From: Lacticaseibacillus rhamnosus
GTDB taxonomy: Bacteria; Bacillota; Bacilli; Lactobacillales; Lactobacillaceae
Direction: 5' to 3'
Length of the DNA: 64,000 nucleotides
Assembly (NCBI RefSeq): GCF_900636965.1
Contig: NZ_LR134331.1
Coordinates: 1,364,001-1,428,000, forward strand
A program made the translations under genes and the position numbers. Shown here piece by piece: positions 1 through 8,659 of the stretch. The first letter of the stretch is position 1, and the number at the start of each line of letters is the position of its first letter. The notes under the pieces were generated by a model. It made no database searches and was not told the origin of the DNA. It saw only the letters and a list, made by a program, of their open reading frames with translations.

Positions 1-828
1 CGGTTTCTTAATGCCGTCAATGACAGGGCGGTTCAATAATTTCTTGCCATTAAACCGGTCCATCGCAACTTTTTTGTCTGCGGCAACGATGACACCGGCC
101 GCACGGTTGATGTCAGCATCGGTTAGCTTGTGCTTGATGCCTTCAGAGCCGTTGGTTTCGACCTTAATATCAACGCCCATTTTCTCGGCAGTTTCTTTCA
201 AGGCTGCTTCGGCCATGTACGTATGGGCAATCCCGGTTGGGCAAGCAGTAACGGCAACGATAAATGGCCGTTCTTTGCGCTTTTCGTCTTTAAATTCAGC
301 TTGCTTAGCGGCTTTGTCCTTGGCTTCTTGGGCTTTTTCCGCTTCTTCTTCAGCTTTATCCTTGGCTGCTTTTTCCGCTTGTGCTTTTCCAAAAAGATCA
401 ATGACTTCATCAGGGGTTTTAGCCTGCTTTAAGTCAGCGACCAGTTTTGGATTGATCAAAAGTGAAGACAAGGCAGCTAGAGCAGCTAAGTGTTCGTTGT
501 TGGCGCCTTCGGGAGCAGCAATCATGAAGAACAAGTGCACGGGCTGGCCGTCTAATGCATTAAAGTCAACGCCTTTAGTGCTTTTGGCAAATAGAACCGT
601 AGCCCGGGTAACCGCGCTGTCTTTGGCATGTGGCATCGCAATACCTTCACCAATGCCGGTAGTTGATTCTGATTCACGCTTTAAAATGTCATTGCGATAT
701 TCGTCAGCGTCAGTCACAATGCCTTCCGCGTGGTATTTGGCAACCATTTCATCGATCACAGCCTCTTTAGTGGTGCCTTTGAGATCCATGATCATGACAT
801 TTTTTAATAGTAAGTCACGAATGTCCAT
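1..828 (-). CDS. fruA: PTS fructose transporter subunit, IIA-IIB part (C-terminal IIC beyond the window)
   Basis: Membrane phosphotransferase that imports fructose and phosphorylates it to fructose-1-phosphate. The visible 276 residues hold an N-terminal IIA domain (about 1-145; phospho-accepting His67 in GIAMPHAKD), a charged Ala/Lys/Glu-rich linker (about 148-187) and a IIB domain (from about 188; phospho-Cys196 in TACPTG). The membrane IIC domain should follow but is cut by the left window edge. The start is the ATG after AGGAGG; this ribosome site overlaps the fruK stop codon (TAGGAGG), so the two genes are translationally coupled. It is the last gene of fruR-fruK-fruA. The family assignment is firm; fructose specificity rests on the domain order and the operon. 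Confidence 0.93.
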   Translation of the reverse strand, partial: MDIRDLLLKNVMIMDLKGTTKEAVIDEMVAKYHAEGIVTDADEYRNDILKRESESTTGIGEGIAMPHAKDSAVTRATVLFAKSTKGVDFNALDGQPVHLFFMIAAPEGANNEHLAALAALSSLLINPKLVADLKQAKTPDEVIDLFGKAQAEKAAKDKAEEEAEKAQEAKDKAAKQAEFKDEKRKERPFIVAVTACPTGIAHTYMAEAALKETAEKMGVDIKVETNGSEGIKHKLTDADINRAAGVIVAADKKVAMDRFNGKKLLNRPVIDGIKKP

Positions 829-837
829 TTTGTCCTC

Positions 838-1752
838 CTAAACTTCATTAATCGTAATCGTCTGCTTAACGGCAGCAATTTTGTCGGCAGTGGCAAGATC
901 CTCAGAAAAAGCGGTTGCAGAACCGCATGCGATTCCAACCTTAAAGCTTTCCAGAACATCATGTGTTTGCGCAAAAGTTCCGGTGAAACCCGCTAACATA
1001 CTGTCGCCTGCACCGACTGAGTTCACAGCAGGTTGCTTTGGTACGTTACCGAACCAGGCATGATCTTGCTCAATCATGAGGGCACCACCGCCTGCCATCG
1101 AGATCAAAACATGTTGTGCGCCTAAATCAAGTATGCGGCGACCGGCTTTGATAATTGCCTCATGACTGGTATATGGTGCGTCATTGAACAGAGCAGCTAA
1201 TTCATGGTGATTTGGTTTCACAACTAGGGGATGATCGGAAAGGGTATCCAGTAGTGCCTGGCCGGTGGTGTCAATCACGAAGTCTGCGTCATGCGCATGA
1301 ATTAAGGGGATGAGGTCCCGATAAAATGTGCTTGGTAATCCTTTAGGCAAACTTCCGGACATAATAACGACATCGCCTGATTTTAGGTTGGTCAGCTTAG
1401 CTTTAAAGTCGGCAATTTCGGTCTCGCTAATAGCAGGGCCGCTGGCGTTGAGTTCGGTTTCCGATTCTGCTTTGAGCTTGACGTTTATCCGGGTATCACC
1501 TTTGATTTTTGTAAAATCGCAAGGCATGGCAAGCTCGTCTAACTTATCTTGAATAAACGTCCCGGTGAATCCGCCAAGAAATCCCCAGGCAGTTGTGGGC
1601 AAGCCGAGTGTTTGTAATATACGACTCACATTGATGCCTTTTCCACCTGGCAATTTAACGTCGTGGGCCAAACGATTGACAGCGCCAAGGTTAAGCCGAG
1701 GCAACTCAATGACATAATCAATCGAAGGGTTGAGCGTAACTGAGTAGATCAA
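838..1752 (-). CDS. fruK: 1-phosphofructokinase
   Basis: Cytoplasmic PfkB/ribokinase-family kinase that converts fructose-1-phosphate to fructose-1,6-bisphosphate with ATP. It has 304 residues, the normal length. The PfkB N-terminal signature is near residue 37 (GGKGINVSR) and the C-terminal signature with the catalytic Asp (GAGDSMLAGF) lies near residue 250. Its ATG overlaps the fruR stop (ATGA), and it sits between the regulator and the PTS gene, which fixes the substrate as fructose-1-phosphate rather than tagatose-6-phosphate. Together with fruA it feeds fructose into glycolysis. Confidence 0.95.
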   Translation of the reverse strand: MIYSVTLNPSIDYVIELPRLNLGAVNRLAHDVKLPGGKGINVSRILQTLGLPTTAWGFLGGFTGTFIQDKLDELAMPCDFTKIKGDTRINVKLKAESETELNASGPAISETEIADFKAKLTNLKSGDVVIMSGSLPKGLPSTFYRDLIPLIHAHDADFVIDTTGQALLDTLSDHPLVVKPNHHELAALFNDAPYTSHEAIIKAGRRILDLGAQHVLISMAGGGALMIEQDHAWFGNVPKQPAVNSVGAGDSMLAGFTGTFAQTHDVLESFKVGIACGSATAFSEDLATADKIAAVKQTITINEV

Positions 1753-2498
1753 GAATGAACCTCCTTAATATTTTGATACCTTTGATAGCTCGCTGGAAGC
1801 CCTTGTAGTGAACTGGTCAGGATGGTTGCATCGCCAATATCGGCGAATTTGACGAAACTGACCTGTTCGAACTTACTGGGATCTGCGAGAATGATCGGTT
1901 GACGCGCTTGGTGAATGGCCAAGCGCTTGATCACGGCTTCTTCCGGATCTGGTGTGGTGTTCCCAAATTCAGGGTGAATACCATTTGTACCGATAAAGGC
2001 GATATCGAAACGATAATGATGAAGTGCTTCCGCAGTCGTTGCGCCAATCAGCGCCTTGGTTGCTGACTTGACCATACCGCCAAGCATTAAGGTCGGAATT
2101 TGATAATCGGCTAACAATGAGGCATTATCAACCCCGGTCGTAATAACCGTGACCCCAAGATCGGCCAAAAAAGGAATCAACTGGGCCGTGGTGGTCCCGG
2201 CATCCAAAAAGACCAGATCGTCTTGTTCAACTTGGCGAGCAGCGGCATGAGCAATGGTTTGTTTTGCCCGTAAATTTTGCGTTGACTTACTTGCCACGTC
2301 CGGTTCATCGCCAAGACCGTTGACACGCTTGGCCCCGCCATGGATCCGTTTAAGTTCGCCGGCTGCTTCAAGTTCATCCAGATCGCGACGAATGGTTGAT
2401 TCCGATGCATCCAACGCGGCCATTAACGCTTTAGACTTAATGACGGTATGTTGTTGCAATTGAGCAAGGATGTATTGTCGCCGTTCTTCTGTAAGCAC
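1749..2498 (-). CDS. fruR: DeoR-family fructose operon repressor
   Basis: Transcriptional regulator of 249 residues. It has an N-terminal DeoR helix-turn-helix (about 1-57, beginning MLTEERRQYIL) and a C-terminal sugar-phosphate-sensing domain (DAGTTT near 98-103). The start is GTG at 2496-2498, placed 8-9 bases after GAGGTG; no in-frame ATG is better placed. It is first in fruR-fruK-fruA and probably represses its own operon until fructose-1-phosphate accumulates. That role is inferred from family and position. Confidence 0.93.
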   Translation of the reverse strand: MLTEERRQYILAQLQQHTVIKSKALMAALDASESTIRRDLDELEAAGELKRIHGGAKRVNGLGDEPDVASKSTQNLRAKQTIAHAAARQVEQDDLVFLDAGTTTAQLIPFLADLGVTVITTGVDNASLLADYQIPTLMLGGMVKSATKALIGATTAEALHHYRFDIAFIGTNGIHPEFGNTTPDPEEAVIKRLAIHQARQPIILADPSKFEQVSFVKFADIGDATILTSSLQGLPASYQRYQNIKEVHS

Positions 2499-2519
2499 TT
2501 TCGTTTCACCTCGTCCTTC

Positions 2520-2547
2520 ATTATACTGATGAAACGTTCAAAATCAA
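2520..2547 (-). promoter_or_regulatory. Promoter of fruRKA with possible FruR operator repeats
   Basis: On the minus strand, TTGATT (2547-2542), a 16-bp spacer and a perfect TATAAT (2525-2520) lie about 20 bp upstream of the fruR ribosome site. Two similar A-rich direct repeats with CGTT cores lie at about 2535-2546 and 2556-2567 on the plus strand, overlapping and flanking the -35. They are candidate DeoR-type operators, unverified. Confidence 0.6.
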
Positions 2548-2707
2548 CCTAAAACCGTTAAAAACATTCACTGCTGTCACAATTCGAACCTTTTCATTTT
2601 GCCTTACATTTTTACGATATTGTTGCGCTTGAAGTGTGAGTCCTTGTCTTGGACGTGTTAAAATGAAAAAGGCATCTGATTTACTATGCGAACAGCGCGA
2701 TAACGCG

Positions 2708-2713
2708 TATAAT
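2708..2713 (+). promoter_or_regulatory. Possible -10 element for obgE
   Basis: A perfect TATAAT lies 34 bp before the obgE ATG in the divergent fruR/obgE intergenic region. No convincing -35 is found at 16-18 bp, so this is a weak call. The rest of 2548-2707 is AT-rich and holds no gene. Confidence 0.35.
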
Positions 2714-2747
2714 TAAAAATTATGTTTTTTCAGAAAGGGGATCGCCA

Positions 2748-4034
2748 ATGTTTGTCGATCAGGTACAAGTAGAAGTTCAGGCGGGCAAAGGCGGTGACGG
2801 CATGGTCGCGTTTCGGCGCGAGAAGTTCGTGCCGTTTGGCGGACCAGCCGGTGGTGACGGCGGCCGCGGTGGCAGCATTATTTTATATGTTGATGAAGGC
2901 TTACGAACCTTAATGGATTTTCGCTATCAACGGCACTTTAAAGCGCCAGCCGGGGGTAACGGCCAAGGTAAGTCGATGTATGGTCGCGCTGCTGAAGATC
3001 GCCGAATTGCCGTACCAGCTGGGACAACGGTCACGGACGCTGATACTGGTGAAGTCCTCGGCGATCTTACTGCACCGGGACAAGAGTTGGTCGTGGCAAA
3101 AGGCGGTCGCGGTGGACGCGGCAACATTCACTTTGTCTCGCCTAAAAATACCGCTCCGGAAATTGCGGAAAACGGTGAGCCCGGCCAGCACCGGTTTATT
3201 AAGCTGGAATTGAAAGTGTTGGCTGACGTCGGTTTGGTTGGCTTTCCGTCTGTCGGTAAGTCCACCTTGTTGTCAGTGGTGACCCAGGCTAAGCCTAAAA
3301 TTGCTGCCTATCAGTTTACGACGCTCGTTCCCAATTTGGGGATGGTGCAGTTGGATGATGGCACCGATTTTGTAATGGCTGATTTGCCGGGTTTGATTGA
3401 GGGCGCTTCACAGGGTGTTGGCTTAGGCATCCAATTTTTGCGCCATGTTGAACGGACTAGGGTCTTATTGCACCTAGTTGAGATGGATCCGGAAAATGGC
3501 CGTGAGCCGCTGGAAGATTATGATCAAATCCGTAAAGAATTAGGCGCTTATGACGAAAATATCTTAAAGCGTCCAGAACTGATTGTTGCCACCAAGATGG
3601 ATTTGCCGGGTGCAGCGGAACGGTTTGCCAGCTTTAAGGCAGCTTTAGTTGACCGCGGTATTGATCCGGCTAATATTTTTGAAATTTCAAGCCTGACCCA
3701 CCGCGGCGTCATGCCTTTGATGCATAAAACCGCAACAGTCTTGAAGACGGCACCGCAATTCGAGCCAAAACAGGAACCGGTTCAATCGACCGAGTACAAG
3801 TACACGCCGGAACCAGCATTGAAAGTGACGCGTGATAGTGACGGTACCTTTGTTCTAACCGGCGAGAAGGTGGAGCGGGCATTTAAAATGGCCAATCTTG
3901 ATCATGAAGACGGAGTCATGCGGTTTGCACGCCAATTACGGAGCATGGGCGTTGACGATGCCTTGCGTGAGGCCGGTGCACAAAGCGGCGATTTAGTCGC
4001 TATTGATGATTTTACTTTTGAGTTTGTTGAATAA
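2748..4034 (+). CDS. obgE: Obg-family ribosome-associated GTPase
   Basis: Essential GTPase of 50S assembly and stress control, 428 residues. The glycine-rich Obg fold occupies about 1-158. The G domain follows with G1 GFPSVGKS, G3 DLPG and G4 TKMD. A C-terminal OCT domain covers about 340-428, as in Bacillus Obg. The ATG follows AAAGGGG with 7-8 bp spacing. It faces away from the fru operon and probably starts its own transcript; the next gene begins about 40 bp after its stop. Confidence 0.96.
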   Translation: MFVDQVQVEVQAGKGGDGMVAFRREKFVPFGGPAGGDGGRGGSIILYVDEGLRTLMDFRYQRHFKAPAGGNGQGKSMYGRAAEDRRIAVPAGTTVTDADTGEVLGDLTAPGQELVVAKGGRGGRGNIHFVSPKNTAPEIAENGEPGQHRFIKLELKVLADVGLVGFPSVGKSTLLSVVTQAKPKIAAYQFTTLVPNLGMVQLDDGTDFVMADLPGLIEGASQGVGLGIQFLRHVERTRVLLHLVEMDPENGREPLEDYDQIRKELGAYDENILKRPELIVATKMDLPGAAERFASFKAALVDRGIDPANIFEISSLTHRGVMPLMHKTATVLKTAPQFEPKQEPVQSTEYKYTPEPALKVTRDSDGTFVLTGEKVERAFKMANLDHEDGVMRFARQLRSMGVDDALREAGAQSGDLVAIDDFTFEFVE

Positions 4035-4074
4035 TCTTCGAGCAGCATGTTGTAAAGAATTAATTTTATAAAGA

Positions 4075-6069
4075 ATGGTGGGGCCTCAAGTGAAACAGAC
4101 GCGCAAACGAAAGCGTCGGTATATCCATGGATTCGACGGGTTACGGACAATTGGTGTTATTGGTGTTATTTTATATCATTTACGTCCTGAACTTTTTAGG
4201 GGCGGATATCTGGGCGTCCCAATTTTCATGGTAGTTTCCGGTTATTTAATTACGGATGGCCTCCTGATAGAATTTGACCGCTATCGGCACATTGACTTTA
4301 AAAGTTTTTTTATTCGCCGATTTAAGCGACTTTATCCGGCGCTTATCACCGTTTTGTTTGGTACGGCGGCCTATATTACGCTTTTCTCGCAGAATCTATT
4401 GCATAACCTGCATATGATGGTTTTGACAAACCTGTTATATGTTTATAACTGGTGGCAGATTTTAAATGGGCAATCCTATTTCGCCCGCTATGCGAATGGA
4501 GAATCGCCGTTTACGCACTTGTGGACGCTGTCAATTGAAGGTCAGTATTATCTTATTTGGCCGTTTTTGGTTCTGGGCTTACTATTGTTGGTTAAAAATC
4601 GGCATCAAATTGCCAATATTGTTCTGATCCTGGCAGCTGTTAGCGGCGCGTGGATGGCGATCTTATACATGATGACGGTTGCCCACACGTCGCCAGCGGC
4701 CTTTGACCCAAGTCGGCTTTACTACGGGACGGATACCCGTGCGTTTTCCATTCTGTTCGGTGCGGCACTGGCTTTTATTTGGCCGAGCAGTCGGTTATCG
4801 ACGCATTTACCGCGCAAATGGGTTTTCAGCCTCGATCTAATCGGAACGGTGAGCCTTGTTGGGTTACTGACGATGGTTTTCACGGTCGATGCCCAGAGTA
4901 GTTTTCTTTATGAAGGGGGCATGGTCCTTTTCTCCATTTTGACAACGATTTTGGTTGCAGTGGTTGCGCATCCGGCCGCGCATTTTGATCGCTTGTTGAC
5001 GAACCCGCTGTTTAGCTATATCGGCAGTCGCAGTTATGGCCTTTATCTCTATCAATTTCCGGTCATGATCTTCTGGGAGAATCGTTTCCGCAACATTGCC
5101 GATCATCCGGTTTTATATCCTGTGATTGAAGTGATTTTGATTGTTCTGATTACAGAGATTTCTTATCGGTTGATTGAGCAGCCGGCCGCGCATTTTGATT
5201 ATCATAAAACCTGGGACTTTCTTAAGGCACTGGTTGACCCCAAAAAACGAATGGGTATGGCCCGTTGGATCAGTTATGCCGCTGTTATTATTTTGGCAAT
5301 TGGGAGCGTTGGCCTCGCTAAGGCACCTTCAGCCAAGGCGGTGGGTGATAATTCACCTCTGGCAAAGCAGTTGAAGCGACACAGTGAGTCGGCTAAAGAA
5401 AAGGCTAAACGTCTGGAAGCAATGCGCTCCAGTCTGTCAGAGCAGAAAAAAGCGGATAAAAATAAGGCCGATGAGTCGTCAAGTTCGCGCGCGCAACAAT
5501 CCAGATACGCTTCGCAGGCCAAAACAAAGCCGGTGAATCAGGACTATGAACGTTATGGGCTAACCCAAATTCAACTTCAGCAAGCTCAGGATGTTACCTT
5601 CACGGCAGTCGGTGACTCAGTTATGCTTGACGGTGAGCCGGGACTTCAACAGCTTTTCCCAAAAGCGGTGATTGATGCCGCGGTTTCCCGACAAATGATT
5701 AATAGCATTGACTTGGTGCGCAGTTATGCTGAAAAAGGTGTGTTGGCGAATATTGTTGTGATCGGTCTTGGTACCAATGGACCGTTTTCGGACGATCAAT
5801 TAGCCCAAATGATGCAAGCCATCGGACCTGATCGTCAGGTTTTCTGGATTAATGTTCGCGTACCGACCCGCGCATGGCAAAATGATGTCAATAGCAAATT
5901 AGATGCTGCCCAAAAGCAGTACAAAAATCTGACGGTTATTGACTGGTTCCATAAATCCGATGGTCATCCTGACTGGTTCTACAATGATATGGTGCATATG
6001 AATCCAACCGGCAATCCTGAGTATGCGGCGTTTGTTGCCAAAACTATTTTGGAAAAGATTGATGAATAG
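4075..6069 (+). CDS. OatA-like membrane acyltransferase with extracellular SGNH domain
   Basis: Predicted peptidoglycan or cell-surface O-acetyltransferase of 664 residues. An acyltransferase-3 domain of about ten membrane segments covers about 15-415 (FDGLRTIGVIGVILYH; conserved His22-region). A Lys/Ser-rich linker (about 430-480) then leads to an extracellular SGNH hydrolase-like domain with nucleophile Ser515 in VGDSVM and the Asp638-x-x-His641 pair. This two-domain layout matches lysozyme-resistance O-acetylases, but the acceptor sugar is not shown by sequence. The start is uncertain: ATG 4075 has a poor ribosome site, and in-frame GTG 4090 follows GGTGGGG. A strong terminator follows. 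Confidence 0.85.
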   Translation: MVGPQVKQTRKRKRRYIHGFDGLRTIGVIGVILYHLRPELFRGGYLGVPIFMVVSGYLITDGLLIEFDRYRHIDFKSFFIRRFKRLYPALITVLFGTAAYITLFSQNLLHNLHMMVLTNLLYVYNWWQILNGQSYFARYANGESPFTHLWTLSIEGQYYLIWPFLVLGLLLLVKNRHQIANIVLILAAVSGAWMAILYMMTVAHTSPAAFDPSRLYYGTDTRAFSILFGAALAFIWPSSRLSTHLPRKWVFSLDLIGTVSLVGLLTMVFTVDAQSSFLYEGGMVLFSILTTILVAVVAHPAAHFDRLLTNPLFSYIGSRSYGLYLYQFPVMIFWENRFRNIADHPVLYPVIEVILIVLITEISYRLIEQPAAHFDYHKTWDFLKALVDPKKRMGMARWISYAAVIILAIGSVGLAKAPSAKAVGDNSPLAKQLKRHSESAKEKAKRLEAMRSSLSEQKKADKNKADESSSSRAQQSRYASQAKTKPVNQDYERYGLTQIQLQQAQDVTFTAVGDSVMLDGEPGLQQLFPKAVIDAAVSRQMINSIDLVRSYAEKGVLANIVVIGLGTNGPFSDDQLAQMMQAIGPDRQVFWINVRVPTRAWQNDVNSKLDAAQKQYKNLTVIDWFHKSDGHPDWFYNDMVHMNPTGNPEYAAFVAKTILEKIDE

Positions 6070-6112
6070 CCGTTTTTATGACGTTCTTTAGTGAACGGTC
6101 ATTGTTCAGTTA

Positions 6113-6155
6113 AATCGAGCCTAGAGGTCATGCCATTCTCTAAGCTCGATTTTTT
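6113..6155 (+). terminator. Rho-independent terminator after the acyltransferase gene
   Basis: A 14-bp stem (AATCGAGCCTAGAG pairing with CTCTAAGCTCGATT, one mismatch) and an 11-nt loop are followed by TTTTT. Confidence 0.85.
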
Positions 6156-6283
6156 ATAATATTGGCGACTCGGTTTAGAAAAAATAGACGGCGTGAAAGT
6201 CTATGACAGCAATGATTCCGGGATAATCGCAGAGAACTTGTGGTAGACTACAAAGTGAAGTTTGACAGAATAGGAAGTATGGT

Positions 6284-7243
6284 ATGGAAATTCAATTTTT
6301 GGGGACAGGCGCAGGTTCACCTTCCAAAGTCCGCAATGTTAGCAGTTTGGCGCTCAAGCTGCTTGATGAGCGCAATGAGGTTTGGTTGTTTGATGTGGGC
6401 GAAGGAACTCAGCATCAAATCTTACAGACCACGATCAAACCGAGGAAAATTGCCAAAGTATTTATTACCCATTTGCATGGTGATCATATTTTTGGCTTAC
6501 CGGGCTTTTTAGCTAGTCGGGCAAATCAAGGCGGCACTGAACCGTTAACGATTTATGGACCTCCGGGGATTGAGGACTTTGTTAAGACAAGTTTGAAGGT
6601 TTCTCAGAGTCATTTGAGTTATGCAATTAAATTTGTGTTGTTACGACATCCAGGCGTGATTTTTGACGATCAGACCTTCAAAGTCAGTTTTGATCGACTT
6701 GATCATCGGATTACCAGTTTTGGATTTCGGGTTGAAGAAAAACCACACCCGGGCGAGTTACTGATTGATAAGGTCCGTGCCGCCAAGATTCCGGCTGGAC
6801 CGGTTTATGCTTCGTTGAAAGCAGGCAAAACCGTCACATTGCCGGATGGTCGGACTTTTGATGGTCATGACTTCATCGGATCAGCACAACCGGGTCGGAC
6901 AGTGGCCATTTTTGGCGATACGCGTATGTGTCGTCGGGCCTTACCATTAGCAGCCGGGGCAGATGTCTTGGTTCATGAAAGTACGTTTGGTCCGGATGAA
7001 AGTCAACTGGCCAAGCAGTATTATCACAGTACGAATCTTCAGGCAGCCGAGTTGGCGAAACGAGCTGGCGTTGGTCGGCTGTTGTTAAATCATATTTCAG
7101 CACGCTATCTTGGCCCTAGTGTGGCAATGTTAGAAAAAAGTGCACGGCATATTTTCCCGCAAACGCATGTTGTCAGAGATTTGGAGGAAATTAACATTCC
7201 ATTTGCAAGTCCGCAACTGCAACCGACTGTTTCCGCTAAATGA
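6284..7243 (+). CDS. rnz: Ribonuclease Z
   Basis: Zinc metallo-beta-lactamase-fold endonuclease that trims the 3' ends of tRNA precursors lacking encoded CCA; it acts upstream of the CCA-adding enzyme at 37.6 kb. It has 319 residues, close to the Bacillus enzyme. The metal motif HLHGDH is at 63-68 and further metal ligands appear as FGDTR and the HESTF motif. ATG 6284 follows AGGAAG by 6 bp. An SDR gene follows 177 bp later, the same pairing as B. subtilis rnz-yqjQ. Confidence 0.95.
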   Translation: MEIQFLGTGAGSPSKVRNVSSLALKLLDERNEVWLFDVGEGTQHQILQTTIKPRKIAKVFITHLHGDHIFGLPGFLASRANQGGTEPLTIYGPPGIEDFVKTSLKVSQSHLSYAIKFVLLRHPGVIFDDQTFKVSFDRLDHRITSFGFRVEEKPHPGELLIDKVRAAKIPAGPVYASLKAGKTVTLPDGRTFDGHDFIGSAQPGRTVAIFGDTRMCRRALPLAAGADVLVHESTFGPDESQLAKQYYHSTNLQAAELAKRAGVGRLLLNHISARYLGPSVAMLEKSARHIFPQTHVVRDLEEINIPFASPQLQPTVSAK

Positions 7244-7420
7244 CGATTCCGGTTTGATGAGACATCAGGCAAGCGTTGTTGAAGATTACGGGAAATTTAG
7301 GCAATACACCGAGTTGAAATGCGAAAACTGGCGCAGAAGTATAGGGACGCGTCACGACTCCTTACTTTTTGACGATTATCGGTACCAGTTCACACTCACA
7401 CGTGCTCAGGAGGGAACTTT

Positions 7421-8206
7421 ATGGTGAAAAAACATCTGACCGTTGTCATTTCTGGCGGATCGGCTGGCTTGGGAAAGGCGATCGGACTCGAGGCGGCGAA
7501 AAATGGTGCGACGGTTGTATTTTTGGCGCGGCGCCGGGATAAATTACGTCAGGCTCAGGCTGAAGCAACGGCGCTTTCCGGACATCCGGCTTATGCTTTT
7601 CCAGTAGATGTGGGTGATCCGGTGGCAATTGAAGCGGCGGTTGATCAAATTCACGAAACGGTTGGACCGGTTGATGTTTTGGTTAATGCAGCCGGTTTTG
7701 GTCACTTTGAAAATGCCTTTGACACGGATATGCGGTTAGTCGAACGGATGTTTCGGGTTAATGTTTTAGGTGTTATGTATCTGACCAAACTGTTGGGTCG
7801 TGATATGGCAATACGCGGTCAGGGACAGATTATTAATGTTGCCTCAATGGCTGGTAAAATGGCTACCCCAAAATCAGCCATTTATTCAGCAACAAAATTT
7901 GCAGTGATCGGCTATAGCAACGGATTGCGGCTCGAACTTAAACCATTTGGCGTTCATGTCACGACGGTTAATCCCGGTCCGATTGCGACGGATTTTTTCA
8001 AGGCAGCCGGTGCTTTGGATTATCTCGCAACCGTTTCCTGGCTGGCATTGGATCCGGATCAACTTGCGCGCCGAATCGTTGGGACATTTGACCATCCGGT
8101 GCGGGAAATCAATGCACCGCGCGTGATGAGTCTTGGGGCTAAACTATATACATTATTTCCAGGTATCGGTGATTGGCTAGCCGGTGGTATGCTTAATAAA
8201 AAGTAA
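7421..8206 (+). CDS. Short-chain dehydrogenase/reductase
   Basis: Classical SDR oxidoreductase of 261 residues with a Rossmann cofactor motif (GGSAGLGKA, 12-20) and the catalytic Ser142, Tyr155, Lys159 set (YSATK). ATG follows AGGAGGG. The arginines after the first strand (ARRRD) suggest NADP(H). The substrate is unknown; the relation to B. subtilis YqjQ is inferred from its place after rnz. The 177 bp before it hold no gene. Confidence 0.88.
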   Translation: MVKKHLTVVISGGSAGLGKAIGLEAAKNGATVVFLARRRDKLRQAQAEATALSGHPAYAFPVDVGDPVAIEAAVDQIHETVGPVDVLVNAAGFGHFENAFDTDMRLVERMFRVNVLGVMYLTKLLGRDMAIRGQGQIINVASMAGKMATPKSAIYSATKFAVIGYSNGLRLELKPFGVHVTTVNPGPIATDFFKAAGALDYLATVSWLALDPDQLARRIVGTFDHPVREINAPRVMSLGAKLYTLFPGIGDWLAGGMLNKK

Positions 8207-8219
8207 AGGGGTGGCTCAC

Positions 8220-8546
8220 ATGAAAAGTCAGCAACGTTTTATTATCGGACTGGTTCTTGCCTTAATCTTGATTATTTTTGCTTTACTGAACGGCCAAGGG
8301 GTGTCCGTTAACTTCTTCGGCATTCAGTTAGAGTGGCCGCTGATTGTGATTATCGCAGTATCCGTACTGATCGGCGCGGTGGTAACCTGGTTAATCTCCA
8401 CCAGTGCCGTTGCGAGCGCTAAGAAGCAGATCAAAGAACTTCAACAGCGCGTAACGGAATTGACCAAGACAAACAAAAACGAAAAACCGGCGCCGAAACC
8501 GGTTCAGGCACCAAAAGAAACGCCTTCTGATACATCCAAAAACTAA
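8220..8546 (+). CDS. LapA-domain small membrane protein
   Basis: A 108-residue protein with two membrane helices (about 7-27 and 37-62), then a coiled-coil-prone segment (about 65-85) and a Lys/Pro-rich cytoplasmic tail. It fits the LapA (DUF1049) family. The start is ATG 8220 after AAAGGGGTGG; an upstream in-frame ATG at 8184 lies inside the previous gene and has no ribosome site. Function in Firmicutes is unclear. It is probably co-transcribed with the SDR gene 13 bp upstream. Confidence 0.8.
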   Translation: MKSQQRFIIGLVLALILIIFALLNGQGVSVNFFGIQLEWPLIVIIAVSVLIGAVVTWLISTSAVASAKKQIKELQQRVTELTKTNKNEKPAPKPVQAPKETPSDTSKN

Positions 8547-8554
8547 ACGAAACG

Positions 8555-8582
8555 ACGCGGATATTTTGTTCGCGTTTTTTAT
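8555..8582 (+). terminator. Weak terminator after the LapA-like gene
   Basis: A short stem ACGCG/CGCGT with an 11-nt loop is followed by a T run. Confidence 0.5.
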
Positions 8583-8591
8583 TTAAAATAG

Positions 8592-8608
8592 TTTGACCTT
8601 AACTGACC
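8592..8608 (+). promoter_or_regulatory. CtsR-type heat-shock operator overlapping the clpB promoter
   Basis: TTTGACC, a 3-bp spacer and ACTGACC form the tandem heptamer of a CtsR box in reverse orientation; the second half has two mismatches. It overlaps the -35 (TTGACC 8593-8598; 17-bp spacer; TAAAGT 8616-8621), so bound CtsR would block transcription. This matches CtsR control of clp genes in Firmicutes. Confidence 0.75.
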
Positions 8609-8659
8609 AATATCGTAAAGTGAATTTGAAAACAATGAACAGTTATGGAGGCATGATGG

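Noticed and set aside
2520-2547. CcpA cre site at the fru promoter
   Set aside because: GAAACGTTC resembles the cre core, but the spacing of the outer TG and CA positions does not fit the consensus.
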